Virus record (IMG/VR): IMGVR_UViG_3300031658_000095 | Coordinates: 1 to 26,816 of that record | Origin: a virus | Length of the DNA stretch: 26,816 nucleotides | Reading direction: 5' to 3' (one strand) | Program-made: the position numbers and the translations under genes | Notes under the pieces: model-generated | Told to the model about the DNA's origin: nothing | Databases searched by the model: none | What the model saw: the letters and a program-made list of their open reading frames with translations, nothing else | Part shown: positions 1 through 7,128 of the stretch, in pieces | How the letters are laid out: the number at the start of each line of letters is the position of its first letter | Numbering within the stretch: position 1 is the first letter of the stretch

Positions 1-132
1 TATCTGTTTCCTGTATTAACAAAAGAATCTGTTTTTGATAAAGATTGGGCGTATATACTAGGTCACATTACTCAGTTTTTTATTGTGCCAACCATTGTCC
101 TACAGATTCTTGCTGTAATTAAATCGAAATAG
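1..132 (+). CDS. C-terminal end of a probable membrane protein (5' cut by window)
   Basis: An open frame runs from base 1 to a TAG at 130-132 and encodes 43 residues with no start in view, so the gene begins outside the window. The end is hydrophobic (GHITQFFIVPTIVLQILAVI) and is followed by a short basic tail (KSK). This looks like a transmembrane helix with a cytoplasmic C-terminus. I do not recognise the family. Its stop lies two bases before the next ATG, so it belongs to the same rightward operon as the packaging genes. A small phage membrane protein is plausible, but a holin role is not supported because a better holin lies at 21031. Confidence 0.5.
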   Translation, partial: YLFPVLTKESVFDKDWAYILGHITQFFIVPTIVLQILAVIKSK

Positions 133-134
133 TT

Positions 135-308
135 ATGCCTTTTCAAAGTCAAAAGCAACGCGCCTATCTTCATGCTAACCAACCCGCTATTGCTAAGAAG
201 TGGGAGAGAGAAGAAGCGCAAGCCTCACTGCCCCAAAGAGGACAAAGAGCAGAAATCAACAAACAGAAGCAACAGGCCCAGCTAATTAGGGCCGCCAATG
301 CCAAATAA
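135..308 (+). CDS. Small conserved phage protein (57 aa) upstream of terminase
   Basis: ATG at 135, TAA at 306-308, 57 residues. It begins MPFQSQKQRAYLHANQPAIA and continues with KKWERE. This matches from memory a recurrent short phage pattern, MPFKS-x-QRR-(W/Y)-x-(Y/H)-A-N-x-P-x-(I/M)-A-K-x-W, often encoded near terminase and portal genes; its function is unknown. The C-terminal half is very rich in Gln, Lys and Arg and probably helical. It overlaps the next gene by 11 bases, which suggests translational coupling. A small terminase subunit is possible by position only, but the protein is shorter than typical TerS and I see no helix-turn-helix. Confidence 0.72.
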   Translation: MPFQSQKQRAYLHANQPAIAKKWEREEAQASLPQRGQRAEINKQKQQAQLIRAANAK

Positions 309-645
309 TGATTCACCTCATTTTGTTACTCGCTATAAAAATGCAGGACTATTTCCTCATGTTGATAACGGTGATGGCTCCATATCCACCCATAGGATGG
401 CTGCCGAGATTGATGAAGATGGGCGGGCGTATGCATTCCCAACAATAGCTCAAACTGACGAAGGTGAGCTTATAGAATTCAAAGATCCCTTTGATGCCCT
501 TGAATATAACAAATCAAAAAACAATGTTATCGAATTTGATTCTATTGAAGAAGCCAATGAATACGCGAAGGGTGGTTATAAAAAAGATTCGTACTTTGAT
601 CCTGACAAGCAAAAAAGACAGGCTAAAGCAATAAGGGGTTATTAA
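298..645 (+). CDS. Conserved phage protein of unknown function (115 aa)
   Basis: 115 residues, ATG at 298 inside the end of the previous gene, stop TAA at 643-645. The central stretch, GLFPHVDNGDGSISTHRMAA followed by a short acidic segment and YAFPTI, resembles a block I recall in other phage proteins (DG-S-STHRM-x-A then a FPTI strand), sometimes as a domain of larger virion proteins. The second half (DALEYNKSKNNVIEFDSIEEANEYAKGGYKK) has alternating helices typical of that block. No catalytic motif is visible. It is immediately followed by terL, with one base between stop and GTG start, so it is part of the packaging operon. The function is unknown; a virion or terminase-associated role is inferred from position only. 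Confidence 0.7.
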   Translation: MPNNDSPHFVTRYKNAGLFPHVDNGDGSISTHRMAAEIDEDGRAYAFPTIAQTDEGELIEFKDPFDALEYNKSKNNVIEFDSIEEANEYAKGGYKKDSYFDPDKQKRQAKAIRGY

Positions 646-646
646 T

Positions 647-1999
647 GTGAACCCACATGAAACCTCGTCTGAGTTTCATTTAAGCTATACCCCACGCGAA
701 CAGTTTCTTCCGTTCCACGGACGCAACTCAAGATTTAGCGCAATGGTCTGCCACCGGAGGGCTGGTAAGACAGTCTCCTGCATTGGTGAGCTAGTTATCC
801 GCGCCTTATACACAACAAAGACTCGCGCCAAGTTTGCCTATTGCGGCCCTTATCGACAACAAGCTAAAGAAGTAGCGTGGGAATACCTCAAAGAATTTAC
901 TGAAGGCATCAGGCGTGGCTCACCTAGAGAAAGTGATTTACGGGTAACTCTACACAACGGGGCCACCATTACTTTATACGGTGCTGATAACCCCGATGCT
1001 TTGCGGGGATTGTATTTTGACGGTATTGTTCTGGATGAGTACGGTGACTGTAGGCCGTCTTTGTGGGGAGAGGTTGTCCTGCCCACCCTCTTGGACAGAA
1101 AAGGTTGGGCTGTGTTTATTGGAACACCCAAAGGAAAGAATCACTTTTATCAAATGGTTCAACGCGCACAAGCAGAAGATAACTGGTATTACTTAAAACT
1201 TAAAGCTAGTGAGTCAGGCTTGTTAGATGATGAAGCCCTATCAGAAGCTAGAGCTGAAATGACCGAAGCTCAATATGAACAAGAAATGGAATGTTCTTTT
1301 GAAGCAGCGGTTCAAGGATCATACTATTCATCTTTACTTTCTAAGATGGAGCTTAACGAACAAATAGGCGAGTTTCCTTACGATCCATTAGAAGAAGTTT
1401 ATGTTTCGGCTGATCTTGGCTATACAGACTCTACCGCGTTTTGGTTTTGGCAGCTTTCAGATACTGGCCCTATCCTTATTGACTACGAAGAATACGATGG
1501 GAAGTCATTAGACTTTTATTTTGAATTGTTGGACGGAAAACCGTATAAGTATCAACGAATGTATCTCCCTCACGATAGTAAGGCTAAATCTTTACAAACA
1601 GGCAGATCAACTATTGAGCAGTTTTTAGATCACGGCTATCCTTGTAAGGTTGTTCCTAAGCTGAGTGTTCAGCATGGCATTGATGCAGTAAGGTTATTGC
1701 TTCCCCAGTGTAGAATAGACAAAGCAAATTGTTATTCAGGGATTGAGGCGGTAAGAGCATACAGCCGATCTTTTAATGAAAAACTCCAAAGTTATAGCGA
1801 TCATCCACGCCATGACTGGGCTAGCAACGGGTCAGACTCATTGCGGTATTTTGCTTTGGTGACGGAATTAAGCAAATCAACAACAGAAAGCGCAGAAGAT
1901 ATAAAAGAGCCATTACTAACTAATCCAGAATATTCCTTGGATCAACTGTGGAAAGACAAAAAAGATGACAGTTGGCGTTCAAGTATTATCCGTATATGA
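647..1999 (+). CDS. terL: Terminase large subunit (ATPase-nuclease packaging motor)
   Basis: 450 residues, typical for a large terminase. It pumps DNA into the prohead at the portal and cuts concatemers. The N-terminal ATPase shows an adenine-binding YTPREQ stretch near residue 14, Walker A CHRRAGKT at 35-42, and Walker B GIVLDE at about 126-131 with a following acidic Glu. A coupling-like segment, FIGTPKGKNHFY, lies at about 157-168. The C-terminal RNase H-like nuclease shows candidate metal-binding Asp residues at D256 (VSADLGYTD), D310 (YLPHDSKA) and D397 (SNGSDSLRYF). The start is GTG at 647, one base after the previous stop; the overlapping ATG at 645 is out of frame. No convincing small subunit is seen in this window, so it may lie left of the window or be one of the small upstream genes. 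The fold resembles the Terminase_6/RNase H group. Confidence 0.95.
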   Translation: MNPHETSSEFHLSYTPREQFLPFHGRNSRFSAMVCHRRAGKTVSCIGELVIRALYTTKTRAKFAYCGPYRQQAKEVAWEYLKEFTEGIRRGSPRESDLRVTLHNGATITLYGADNPDALRGLYFDGIVLDEYGDCRPSLWGEVVLPTLLDRKGWAVFIGTPKGKNHFYQMVQRAQAEDNWYYLKLKASESGLLDDEALSEARAEMTEAQYEQEMECSFEAAVQGSYYSSLLSKMELNEQIGEFPYDPLEEVYVSADLGYTDSTAFWFWQLSDTGPILIDYEEYDGKSLDFYFELLDGKPYKYQRMYLPHDSKAKSLQTGRSTIEQFLDHGYPCKVVPKLSVQHGIDAVRLLLPQCRIDKANCYSGIEAVRAYSRSFNEKLQSYSDHPRHDWASNGSDSLRYFALVTELSKSTTESAEDIKEPLLTNPEYSLDQLWKDKKDDSWRSSIIRI

Positions 2000-2030
2000 T
2001 TGTTTAATCGCTAACTAAAAGGTAACTAAA

Positions 2031-2381
2031 ATGCACCCACAAAAAATGCCGCCACAAGGAATGCCCCCACAAGGAATGATTCCTCAAGCTCCTCAAGGAA
2101 TGCCGCCTCAAGGAATGCCGCCTCAAGCTCCACCACCTCAACCTCAGGGGCCGCCTCCAATGCACATGATGCCTGATGGAACAATGATGCCTGGACCACC
2201 TATGGGACAAGATCCTGCCCAACCGCAGATTGATCCTATGTTAGTTCAAATGATGCAAGCACAAGCTATGCGTCAAGGGCCGCCTCAAGGACTGCCTCAA
2301 AACCCACCACAAGGTCAAATGCCACCACAAGGGCAGATGCCTCCTAAAATGCCACCACAGGGAATGCCTAGTGGATATTGA
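2031..2381 (+). CDS. Low-complexity Pro/Gln/Met-rich protein upstream of portal
   Basis: 116 residues made almost entirely of Met, Pro, Gln and Gly. Variants of the pentapeptide PPQGM recur about a dozen times, interrupted by a short less repetitive stretch near residues 60-85 (DPMLVQMMQAQAMRQ). It should be disordered, with perhaps one short helix. The start ATG follows an AAAAGG ribosome-binding site at 2017-2022. The last 11 bases overlap a GTG that can start the portal gene, so translation of the two may be coupled. The opposite strand is also open (2004-2222) but only as a shadow of the repeats. I do not know a function. A disordered linker on the portal or packaging machinery is a guess. 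Confidence 0.7.
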   Translation: MHPQKMPPQGMPPQGMIPQAPQGMPPQGMPPQAPPPQPQGPPPMHMMPDGTMMPGPPMGQDPAQPQIDPMLVQMMQAQAMRQGPPQGLPQNPPQGQMPPQGQMPPKMPPQGMPSGY

Positions 2382-4548
2382 TATTAATATACAAGAAACA
2401 ACTGTTGTCGAAATGGCTCCTAATAAAAAAGAGAAGTCACCTGCTCAATGGCATCAGCACTGGCAAAAAGAAATGGATGCTTGTGAAAAGCGTCTGAGGC
2501 ATTATAAAAAACAGGGCGTTCAAGTTGTTAGTCGATACCTTGATGATCGACAAGGGCAAATGGATTTGTCTTATGATGCGTCAAGAGGAGGAGCGACCCT
2601 TAACCTGTTTCATAAGAATATTAGCACAACTTTAGCCATGCTTTACGGAAATACTCCGTCAGTTGAAGTAAGTCGTGAGCATTCTGACCCTGATGACGAT
2701 ATTGCGCGAGTAGCATCGTTAATGTTTCAAAGAATGCTAGAGAATGACATAGAACCCAGTGGCGAAGATTTATCAACTGTCCTTAAAGCTTCTCTTCAGG
2801 ACAGATTGCTGCCTGGAATGGGAACGGCGCGTGTTCGTTATGAAGTAATGACAACAACAGAGACAACACTTAACCCTCAAACCATGCAAATGGAAGAAAT
2901 CGAAGTTTTAGACTACGAAAATGCCTGTATAGACTACGTTCACTGGCAGGATGTCTGCTGGGGCTGGGGAAGAACGTGGAAAGAGATACCTTGGTGGGCT
3001 TTTCGCAGTTGGATGACAAAAGATGAAGTTATAGAGCGTTTTGGCGAACAAATAGCTAAAAATATTGAATATAAAAACCAAACTGCTGATGGCAATAGCA
3101 AATCAAGCAGTAGTAGCAATCCAGAGCAGAAAGATAACATCCAGAAAGCTGAAATATGGGAAATCTGGGAAAAAAAGAACAAAAAAGTGTATTGGTTCTC
3201 TCAGGGAGCTGATTTAATTCTAGATATGCGTGATGACCCTCTTGAATTGAACGGATTCTGGCCTATGCCGCGTCCTATGGTGGCTAATCCTACAACGACA
3301 ATGTTTCTGCCTAAAGCTGACTTTCTTTTTGCTCAAGACTTGTATAACGAAATTGATGAGCTTCAAGGGCGTATTGCTGTTATTACTCGCGCAATTAAAG
3401 TTGTAGGCGTATATGACAAAGCTGCTGGAGACTCGGCAGGGCGTATGCTTAAAGAAGGCATTGAAAACGATTTAATACCTGTTGATAACTGGGCTATGTT
3501 TGCTGAGAAAGGCGGATTACAGGGTGTCATTCAGTGGTTTCCTGTTCAGGAAATAGTTGGCGTCCTCCAGACTCTACAGGCTGTTCAGCAGACTAAAGTA
3601 GAGCAGTTATATGAGATAACAGGCATGAGTGATATCATGCGCGGAGCTAATACCGATCAGTACACCTCAGGTGGCACTCAAGCTATAAAGGCTAAAATGG
3701 GCAGTATTGGCATTCAGGCTTTGCAGGAAGAATTTGCTCGATTTGCCAGTGATCTTGAAGGACTTAAAGCTGAAATAATTTCTAAGCATTTTAGTAAAGA
3801 AACTATTGTTATTCAGTCTAATGCAGGATTTTTGCCTGAATACGATAAACTAAAGGTTGCTCCTGCTCTTGATTTAATGCAAAGCCAAGATATTAAATGG
3901 CGCGTACAGATACGCCCTGAATCCATTGCTATGATTGATTATGCTCAAATTCAATCAGAGCGCTCAGATTTTTTAATGGCTATGTCTCAGTATATTCAAG
4001 CAGCTTCTGGTGCTGCTCAGGCTATTCCAGGCTCACTTCCAATTTTAATGGAATTGATGAAATGGAGTCTTGCTGGCTATAAAGGCGCTGAATACCTTGA
4101 AGGCACTTTGGATCATGCAATTGATATTGCAAAGAAGTCACCTCTAGGTGAGGAAAATAAAGGCCCAAGCCCAGAACAAATGAAGATGCAAATTGAGCAG
4201 ATGAAACTAGAGGGAGCGCAAATTAAGCAGCAGGGAGAATTAGCTAAAATCCAAGCCAAAGCTCAAGCCGACATGCAAACCCAGCAAATGAAAATTCAAG
4301 GCGAAATGCAAAAGATGCAAATGGACTCCGATAGAGACATGAGTCTTGAGGATCAACAAACTCAAAATAGGCTAATGGAGATTGCGCGAGAGATGCAAGC
4401 TTCAATGTCTGAGATACAGGCTAACATGCAAGCCAATATAACTGTAGAAGAAGCACAAGCGCGCTTTGACATAGCTTCACAAGAAGTTAATCACGAATAC
4501 AACATGGATGAGATGTACACTCAGGCTCGGTTAAAGGGGACAGAATAA
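2371..4548 (+). CDS. Portal protein, P22-type, with long coiled-coil tail
   Basis: 725 residues, matching the long portals of P22-like podoviruses. The portal is a dodecameric ring at one capsid vertex that passes DNA and docks the terminase and connector. The N-terminal region (NLFHKNISTTLAMLYGNTP, then SLQDRLLPGMGTARVRYE near residue 150) carries patterns recurrent in this family. The clip/stem region is followed by an AMIDYAQIQSERSDFLMAMS segment typical of the wing. Residues about 600-725 are Gln/Met/Lys-rich heptads, a likely coiled-coil barrel extending into the capsid. The frame opens with GTG at 2371; an in-frame ATG at 2413 is the alternative start and neither has a strong ribosome-binding site. 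The stop overlaps the next ATG (TAATG). Confidence 0.9.
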   Translation: MDIDINIQETTVVEMAPNKKEKSPAQWHQHWQKEMDACEKRLRHYKKQGVQVVSRYLDDRQGQMDLSYDASRGGATLNLFHKNISTTLAMLYGNTPSVEVSREHSDPDDDIARVASLMFQRMLENDIEPSGEDLSTVLKASLQDRLLPGMGTARVRYEVMTTTETTLNPQTMQMEEIEVLDYENACIDYVHWQDVCWGWGRTWKEIPWWAFRSWMTKDEVIERFGEQIAKNIEYKNQTADGNSKSSSSSNPEQKDNIQKAEIWEIWEKKNKKVYWFSQGADLILDMRDDPLELNGFWPMPRPMVANPTTTMFLPKADFLFAQDLYNEIDELQGRIAVITRAIKVVGVYDKAAGDSAGRMLKEGIENDLIPVDNWAMFAEKGGLQGVIQWFPVQEIVGVLQTLQAVQQTKVEQLYEITGMSDIMRGANTDQYTSGGTQAIKAKMGSIGIQALQEEFARFASDLEGLKAEIISKHFSKETIVIQSNAGFLPEYDKLKVAPALDLMQSQDIKWRVQIRPESIAMIDYAQIQSERSDFLMAMSQYIQAASGAAQAIPGSLPILMELMKWSLAGYKGAEYLEGTLDHAIDIAKKSPLGEENKGPSPEQMKMQIEQMKLEGAQIKQQGELAKIQAKAQADMQTQQMKIQGEMQKMQMDSDRDMSLEDQQTQNRLMEIAREMQASMSEIQANMQANITVEEAQARFDIASQEVNHEYNMDEMYTQARLKGTE

Positions 4549-4877
4549 TGGCTAGATTCATCCAGCACCCTATTACCCTAAAGCTAGTCCCAGCGGAAGA
4601 ATACTGCCGCCCTTCTGAGAATAGCCATAGCATTCATGGCGATATAGAATCGTTTGTTTCTCCTATAGATCACTCTGTAATTTCTGATAGAAACCAGCTT
4701 AGAGAACATAACAAAAAACATAATGTGGTGAATTCCGCAGAGTTTAGTCAAAACTTCCTTGATAGAAAGCGAGTGGAGCGAGAAAGAATCCTAAGAGGTG
4801 AACATACATCTCAGGAAAAACTGGTTCGTAAGCAAGAAATTTACGAAACAATAATTAAAGCAGAAAGGGCGAATTAA
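4548..4877 (+). CDS. Conserved phage head-module protein (109 aa), function unknown
   Basis: 109 residues, start ATG overlapping the portal stop by one base. It begins MARFIQHPITLKLVPAEEY and has a core HGDIESFVSPIDHSVISDR followed by NQLREHNKKHNV. I recall this arrangement (HPIT-x-KLVP, then a SP-x-D-x-x-VI-x-x-R block, then LR-x-HN-x-x-H) from many phages, always near the portal and capsid genes. No zinc-binding Cys pairs are visible, although the SPIDHSVI block looks like the remnant of a treble-clef or ribbon fold. The C-terminal 40 residues are charged and helical. It stops one base before the scaffold ATG. A head assembly accessory role is inferred from conserved position only. Confidence 0.75.
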   Translation: MARFIQHPITLKLVPAEEYCRPSENSHSIHGDIESFVSPIDHSVISDRNQLREHNKKHNVVNSAEFSQNFLDRKRVERERILRGEHTSQEKLVRKQEIYETIIKAERAN

Positions 4878-4878
4878 A

Positions 4879-5883
4879 ATGAATGAAGAAATAGAATTAG
4901 ACGACATTAATTTAGAATTAACGGCTGCGTGGGATGCCGTAAATGGAGCCGAAGATTCAAATGAGTCAGATGAGGGCATCTTGTACGATACCGCTAATGA
5001 ATCTGTTGATGCTATTGAAAATAAAAATGAATTTACCGAAGAAATTAAAACTGAAAATCCTGAATTAATTAGTCAAGAAACACAAGCTGATGATCCATCT
5101 CCTGTAGGATTATCTCCAGAAGCAAGAGAAGAATGGTCTAATACACCTCCTGCTATAAAAGAACATCTTGCTCGTAATGAGCAGCGCATGGAAGGAATGG
5201 CTCAAAAATTTGGGGCTAATTCTAAACGTGCTGAAGCTATGGATAGATCGCTTGCGCCCTATGCACAGTTATTTGCCATAAACGGTGGAGGCGACCAAGT
5301 TATTCCAGCTTTGTTGCAAACTGCATCTCAGCTTCAAATGGGTTCTGGGCCTCAAAAAGCTCAGGCAGTTGCTCAAATTATTAAACAATATGGTGTAGAC
5401 ATACGGACTTTAGACTCATTGTTGGTTGGCGAAGCTCCCAGCCCAGAGGTAAAACGGCAATCAGAAGTTCAACACGCTGTTCAACAAGCTGTAGCGCCTT
5501 ATCAACAACACATGCAGCAGTTCCAACAACAGCAGCAGCAACAACAGCAAAATGCTCAAAATCAAATTGCTGGAGAAGTAAACAATTTTGGCGCTCAGAA
5601 TGAGTTTTACAACGATGTTTGTTCTCAGATGGCTGATTTAATGGATATGGCCGCTAACCGCAACCAAGAGATGTCAATGGAGGAAGCCTATTATGCGGCT
5701 TGTGTTTCTCATCCTCAGATTTCAAAGATAATCCACTCTAGGCAGTCGCAGCAATCTGTGCAAAAGAAGCAAAGAGCCGCTTCTAGCGTCCACGGAAACT
5801 CAGGTGGATCTATGTCTAGCAATGCGCCTGACAGCGTTGAAGCGGCCTTAAACTCTGCATGGGATAATGCTGGACGAATGTAG
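4879..5883 (+). CDS. Probable capsid scaffolding protein
   Basis: 334 residues directly upstream of the capsid gene, the usual place for a scaffold. Residues 1-70 are strongly acidic. The middle (GLSPEAREEWSNTPPAIKEH, then LARNEQRMEG) matches a pattern I associate with podovirus scaffolds: Leu-Pro/Ser, a Trp-x-x-x-PP helix, then a Gln/Arg-rich helix. Residues near 210-230 form a poly-Gln run encoded by CAA/CAG repeats around 5523-5551, likely a flexible hinge or coiled coil. The C-terminal part is Ser-rich and ends in a small helix (SVEAALNSAWDNAGRM), where scaffolds usually touch the capsid protein. No protease motif is visible, so a non-cleaving scaffold is inferred. The identification rests on position and composition. 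Confidence 0.75.
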   Translation: MNEEIELDDINLELTAAWDAVNGAEDSNESDEGILYDTANESVDAIENKNEFTEEIKTENPELISQETQADDPSPVGLSPEAREEWSNTPPAIKEHLARNEQRMEGMAQKFGANSKRAEAMDRSLAPYAQLFAINGGGDQVIPALLQTASQLQMGSGPQKAQAVAQIIKQYGVDIRTLDSLLVGEAPSPEVKRQSEVQHAVQQAVAPYQQHMQQFQQQQQQQQQNAQNQIAGEVNNFGAQNEFYNDVCSQMADLMDMAANRNQEMSMEEAYYAACVSHPQISKIIHSRQSQQSVQKKQRAASSVHGNSGGSMSSNAPDSVEAALNSAWDNAGRM

Positions 5884-5899
5884 TAAATAAATGTATATT
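5871..5899 (+). promoter_or_regulatory. Candidate sigma70-like promoter for the capsid gene
   Basis: TGGACG at 5871-5876 matches four of six bases of the -35 consensus. TATATT at 5894-5899 matches five of six of the -10, with the standard 17-base spacing. The -35 lies inside the end of the scaffold gene and a transcript would start near 5906, inside the structured leader. A dedicated capsid promoter makes sense for the most abundant protein. Matches this good occur by chance in AT-rich DNA, so this is tentative. Confidence 0.35.
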
Positions 5900-5940
5900 C
5901 TCTGTACAGCTCCAATTATGTAAGGATCTGTGTAGAGAAT
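5897..5940 (+). promoter_or_regulatory. Imperfect inverted repeat in the capsid leader
   Basis: The arms are ATTCTCT-GT-ACAG (5897-5909) and CTGT-GT-AGAGAAT (5928-5940). They pair as a 7-bp stem, a 2x2 internal loop and a 4-bp stem, with an 18-base loop. No U-run follows, so it does not look like a terminator. It lies just downstream of the candidate promoter and could be an RNA stability element, a protein-binding hairpin or an operator. Confidence 0.5.
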
Positions 5941-5952
5941 AAGAAGCAAAAG

Positions 5953-6025
5953 GCCATTCAAGCGGTCTTACAACTGAAGGGCTATTCAAGCGGCACCTTC
6001 TAAGTATCTAGCCATTCAAGCGGCA
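5953..6025 (+). repeat. Three direct repeats GC(C/T)ATTCAAGCGG in the capsid leader
   Basis: Copies lie at 5953-5965, 5981-5993 and 6011-6023. They are identical over 13 bases except for one C/T change, and copies two and three extend to 15 bases (ending CA). Start-to-start distances are 28 and 30 bases, close to three helical turns. No ORF with a start codon covers them. They sit between the inverted repeat and the capsid ribosome-binding site (AGGAG at about 6062-6066). The function is unknown; a repeated protein-binding site in DNA or mRNA is an inference. Confidence 0.6.
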
Positions 6026-6074
6026 GGATAAAGTGTAATTAACCTCGTTACCTTTTAACTTAGGAGATAGCCTC

Positions 6075-7049
6075 ATGGCAAATCCAAACATTAGCGACAT
6101 TCTCGCTACCACAATCGAGTCGCGCAGTAAGACTATTGCCGACAACGTAACCAAAAACAATGCTGTTTTGATGCGTCTGTCCCAAAAAGGAAAAATTAAA
6201 ACTTTTTCTGGTGGTTCACAGATTCTTCAAGAACTGTCTTTTGCTGAAAACAGCAATGGCGGCTGGTATTCTGGTTACGACATTTTGCCTGTTGGCGTAA
6301 GTGACGTTATCAGTGCTGCTGCCTTTCAGATCAAACAGGCTGCTGTTCCAGTAGTTATTTCTGGACTCGAAATGCTGCAAAACTCTGGCCGAGAGAAAAT
6401 GATCGACTTGCTAGACGCTCGTTTGTCAGTTGCAGAGTCAACTCTGTCTAACTTGATTTCTATTGGTTTGTACTCTAACGGTACTGCTGCTGGCGGAAAG
6501 CAAATTGATGGACTTGATCTTGCTGTATCTGAAACGCCTCTTACTGGCGTTTACGGTGGAATTGATCGTGCTACTGCTAGTAATGCGTTCTGGCGCAACC
6601 AGATCGTATCTTCTGGTGCAGTTCCTGACCCTCTTACAATTCAAGGATTTATGAATGATCTTTGGGTGAAGCAGGTTCGTGGCACTGATCGTCCTGATTT
6701 AATTATGACGGACAACTCTGTGTGGAGTACCTACATGGAATCATTGCAAGCGCAACAGCGTTTTACCTCTCCTGAAACTGGTAGCCTTGGATTTGCAAGT
6801 ATCAAGTTTATGGATTCTGACGTGGTTCTTGATGGTGGTATCGGTGATGCTTGCCCAGCAGGAACAGCGTTCTTCTTGAACAGCGATTACATCCATTATC
6901 GTCCTCATTCTGGACGTAACATGGTTCCACTGTCACCTAACCGTCGATATGCGACTAACCAAGACGCAGAAGTGCAAATACTTGCATGGGCTGGTAACTT
7001 GACTTGTAGCGGAGCGCAGTTCCAAGGCCGTCTTGATTTAACGGCATAA
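6075..7049 (+). CDS. Major capsid protein (HK97-type fold, inferred)
   Basis: 324 residues following the scaffold gene, led by a good ribosome-binding site (TAGGAGATAG). The sequence has features I associate with a widespread podovirus/siphovirus capsid family. An N-terminal helix (ISDILATTIESRSKTIADNV) precedes NNAVLMRLSQKGKIKTFSGG, followed by the long spine-helix region with DLLDARLSVAESTLSNL-type heptads and a loop rich in Gly/Ala. There is a conserved-looking PDLIMTDNSVWSTYMESLQ segment and a C-terminal domain ending GAQFQGRLDLTA. The length suits an HK97 fold without large insertions. No protease or cleavable delta domain is apparent, consistent with the separate scaffold. It is followed at once by strong hairpins, which would cap a highly expressed transcript. 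Identity is fairly sure from context and the family-like pattern. Confidence 0.88.
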   Translation: MANPNISDILATTIESRSKTIADNVTKNNAVLMRLSQKGKIKTFSGGSQILQELSFAENSNGGWYSGYDILPVGVSDVISAAAFQIKQAAVPVVISGLEMLQNSGREKMIDLLDARLSVAESTLSNLISIGLYSNGTAAGGKQIDGLDLAVSETPLTGVYGGIDRATASNAFWRNQIVSSGAVPDPLTIQGFMNDLWVKQVRGTDRPDLIMTDNSVWSTYMESLQAQQRFTSPETGSLGFASIKFMDSDVVLDGGIGDACPAGTAFFLNSDYIHYRPHSGRNMVPLSPNRRYATNQDAEVQILAWAGNLTCSGAQFQGRLDLTA

Positions 7050-7060
7050 GAAGTTCGCCC

Positions 7061-7092
7061 GAACGGGAGGGGGCATTTGCCTTTTCCCGTTC
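7061..7092 (+). terminator. Long hairpin after the capsid gene
   Basis: GAACGGGA (7061-7068) pairs with TCCCGTTC (7085-7092). The inner GGG-GGC pairs with GCC-TTT through three G-U wobbles around the loop ATTT (7075-7078). That gives a 14-bp stem with a 4-base loop, followed by TTTA. It starts 11 bases after the capsid stop. It is a probable terminator or 3' mRNA-stabilising hairpin, and the first of two in tandem. Confidence 0.72.
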
Positions 7093-7095
7093 TTT

Positions 7096-7117
7096 AGGGT
7101 GGAAACGCCCTCTTTTT
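7096..7117 (+). terminator. Rho-independent terminator, GAAA tetraloop
   Basis: AGGGTG (7096-7101), loop GAAA (7102-7105), CGCCCT (7106-7111), then CTTTTT (7112-7117). This is a 6-bp stem with one G-U pair closed by a stable GNRA loop and followed by a U-tract, the classical intrinsic terminator layout. The AGGAG ribosome-binding site of the next gene starts immediately after the U-tract, so any downstream expression depends on read-through or processing. Confidence 0.8.
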
Positions 7118-7128
7118 AGGAGAAATAT

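Noticed and set aside
2004-2222. Minus-strand His/Arg/Ser/Leu repetitive frame
   Set aside because: It is the complement of the PPQGM repeats; its repeat pattern arises from the real plus-strand gene.
4791-4979. Minus-strand frame across the end of the 109-residue gene and the scaffold
   Set aside because: It spans two confident plus-strand genes with no start signal or domain; shadow frame.
5923-6002. Possible short peptide reading through the leader repeats (KAIQAVLQLKGYSSGTF)
   Set aside because: No start codon lies in frame upstream of it and there is no ribosome-binding site, so no peptide is called.
5953-6025. Short CRISPR-like spaced repeats
   Set aside because: Only three copies of 13-15 bases with 15-17 base gaps are present. 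There is no typical palindromic repeat of 23-37 bases and no cas genes, so this is better treated as a leader element.
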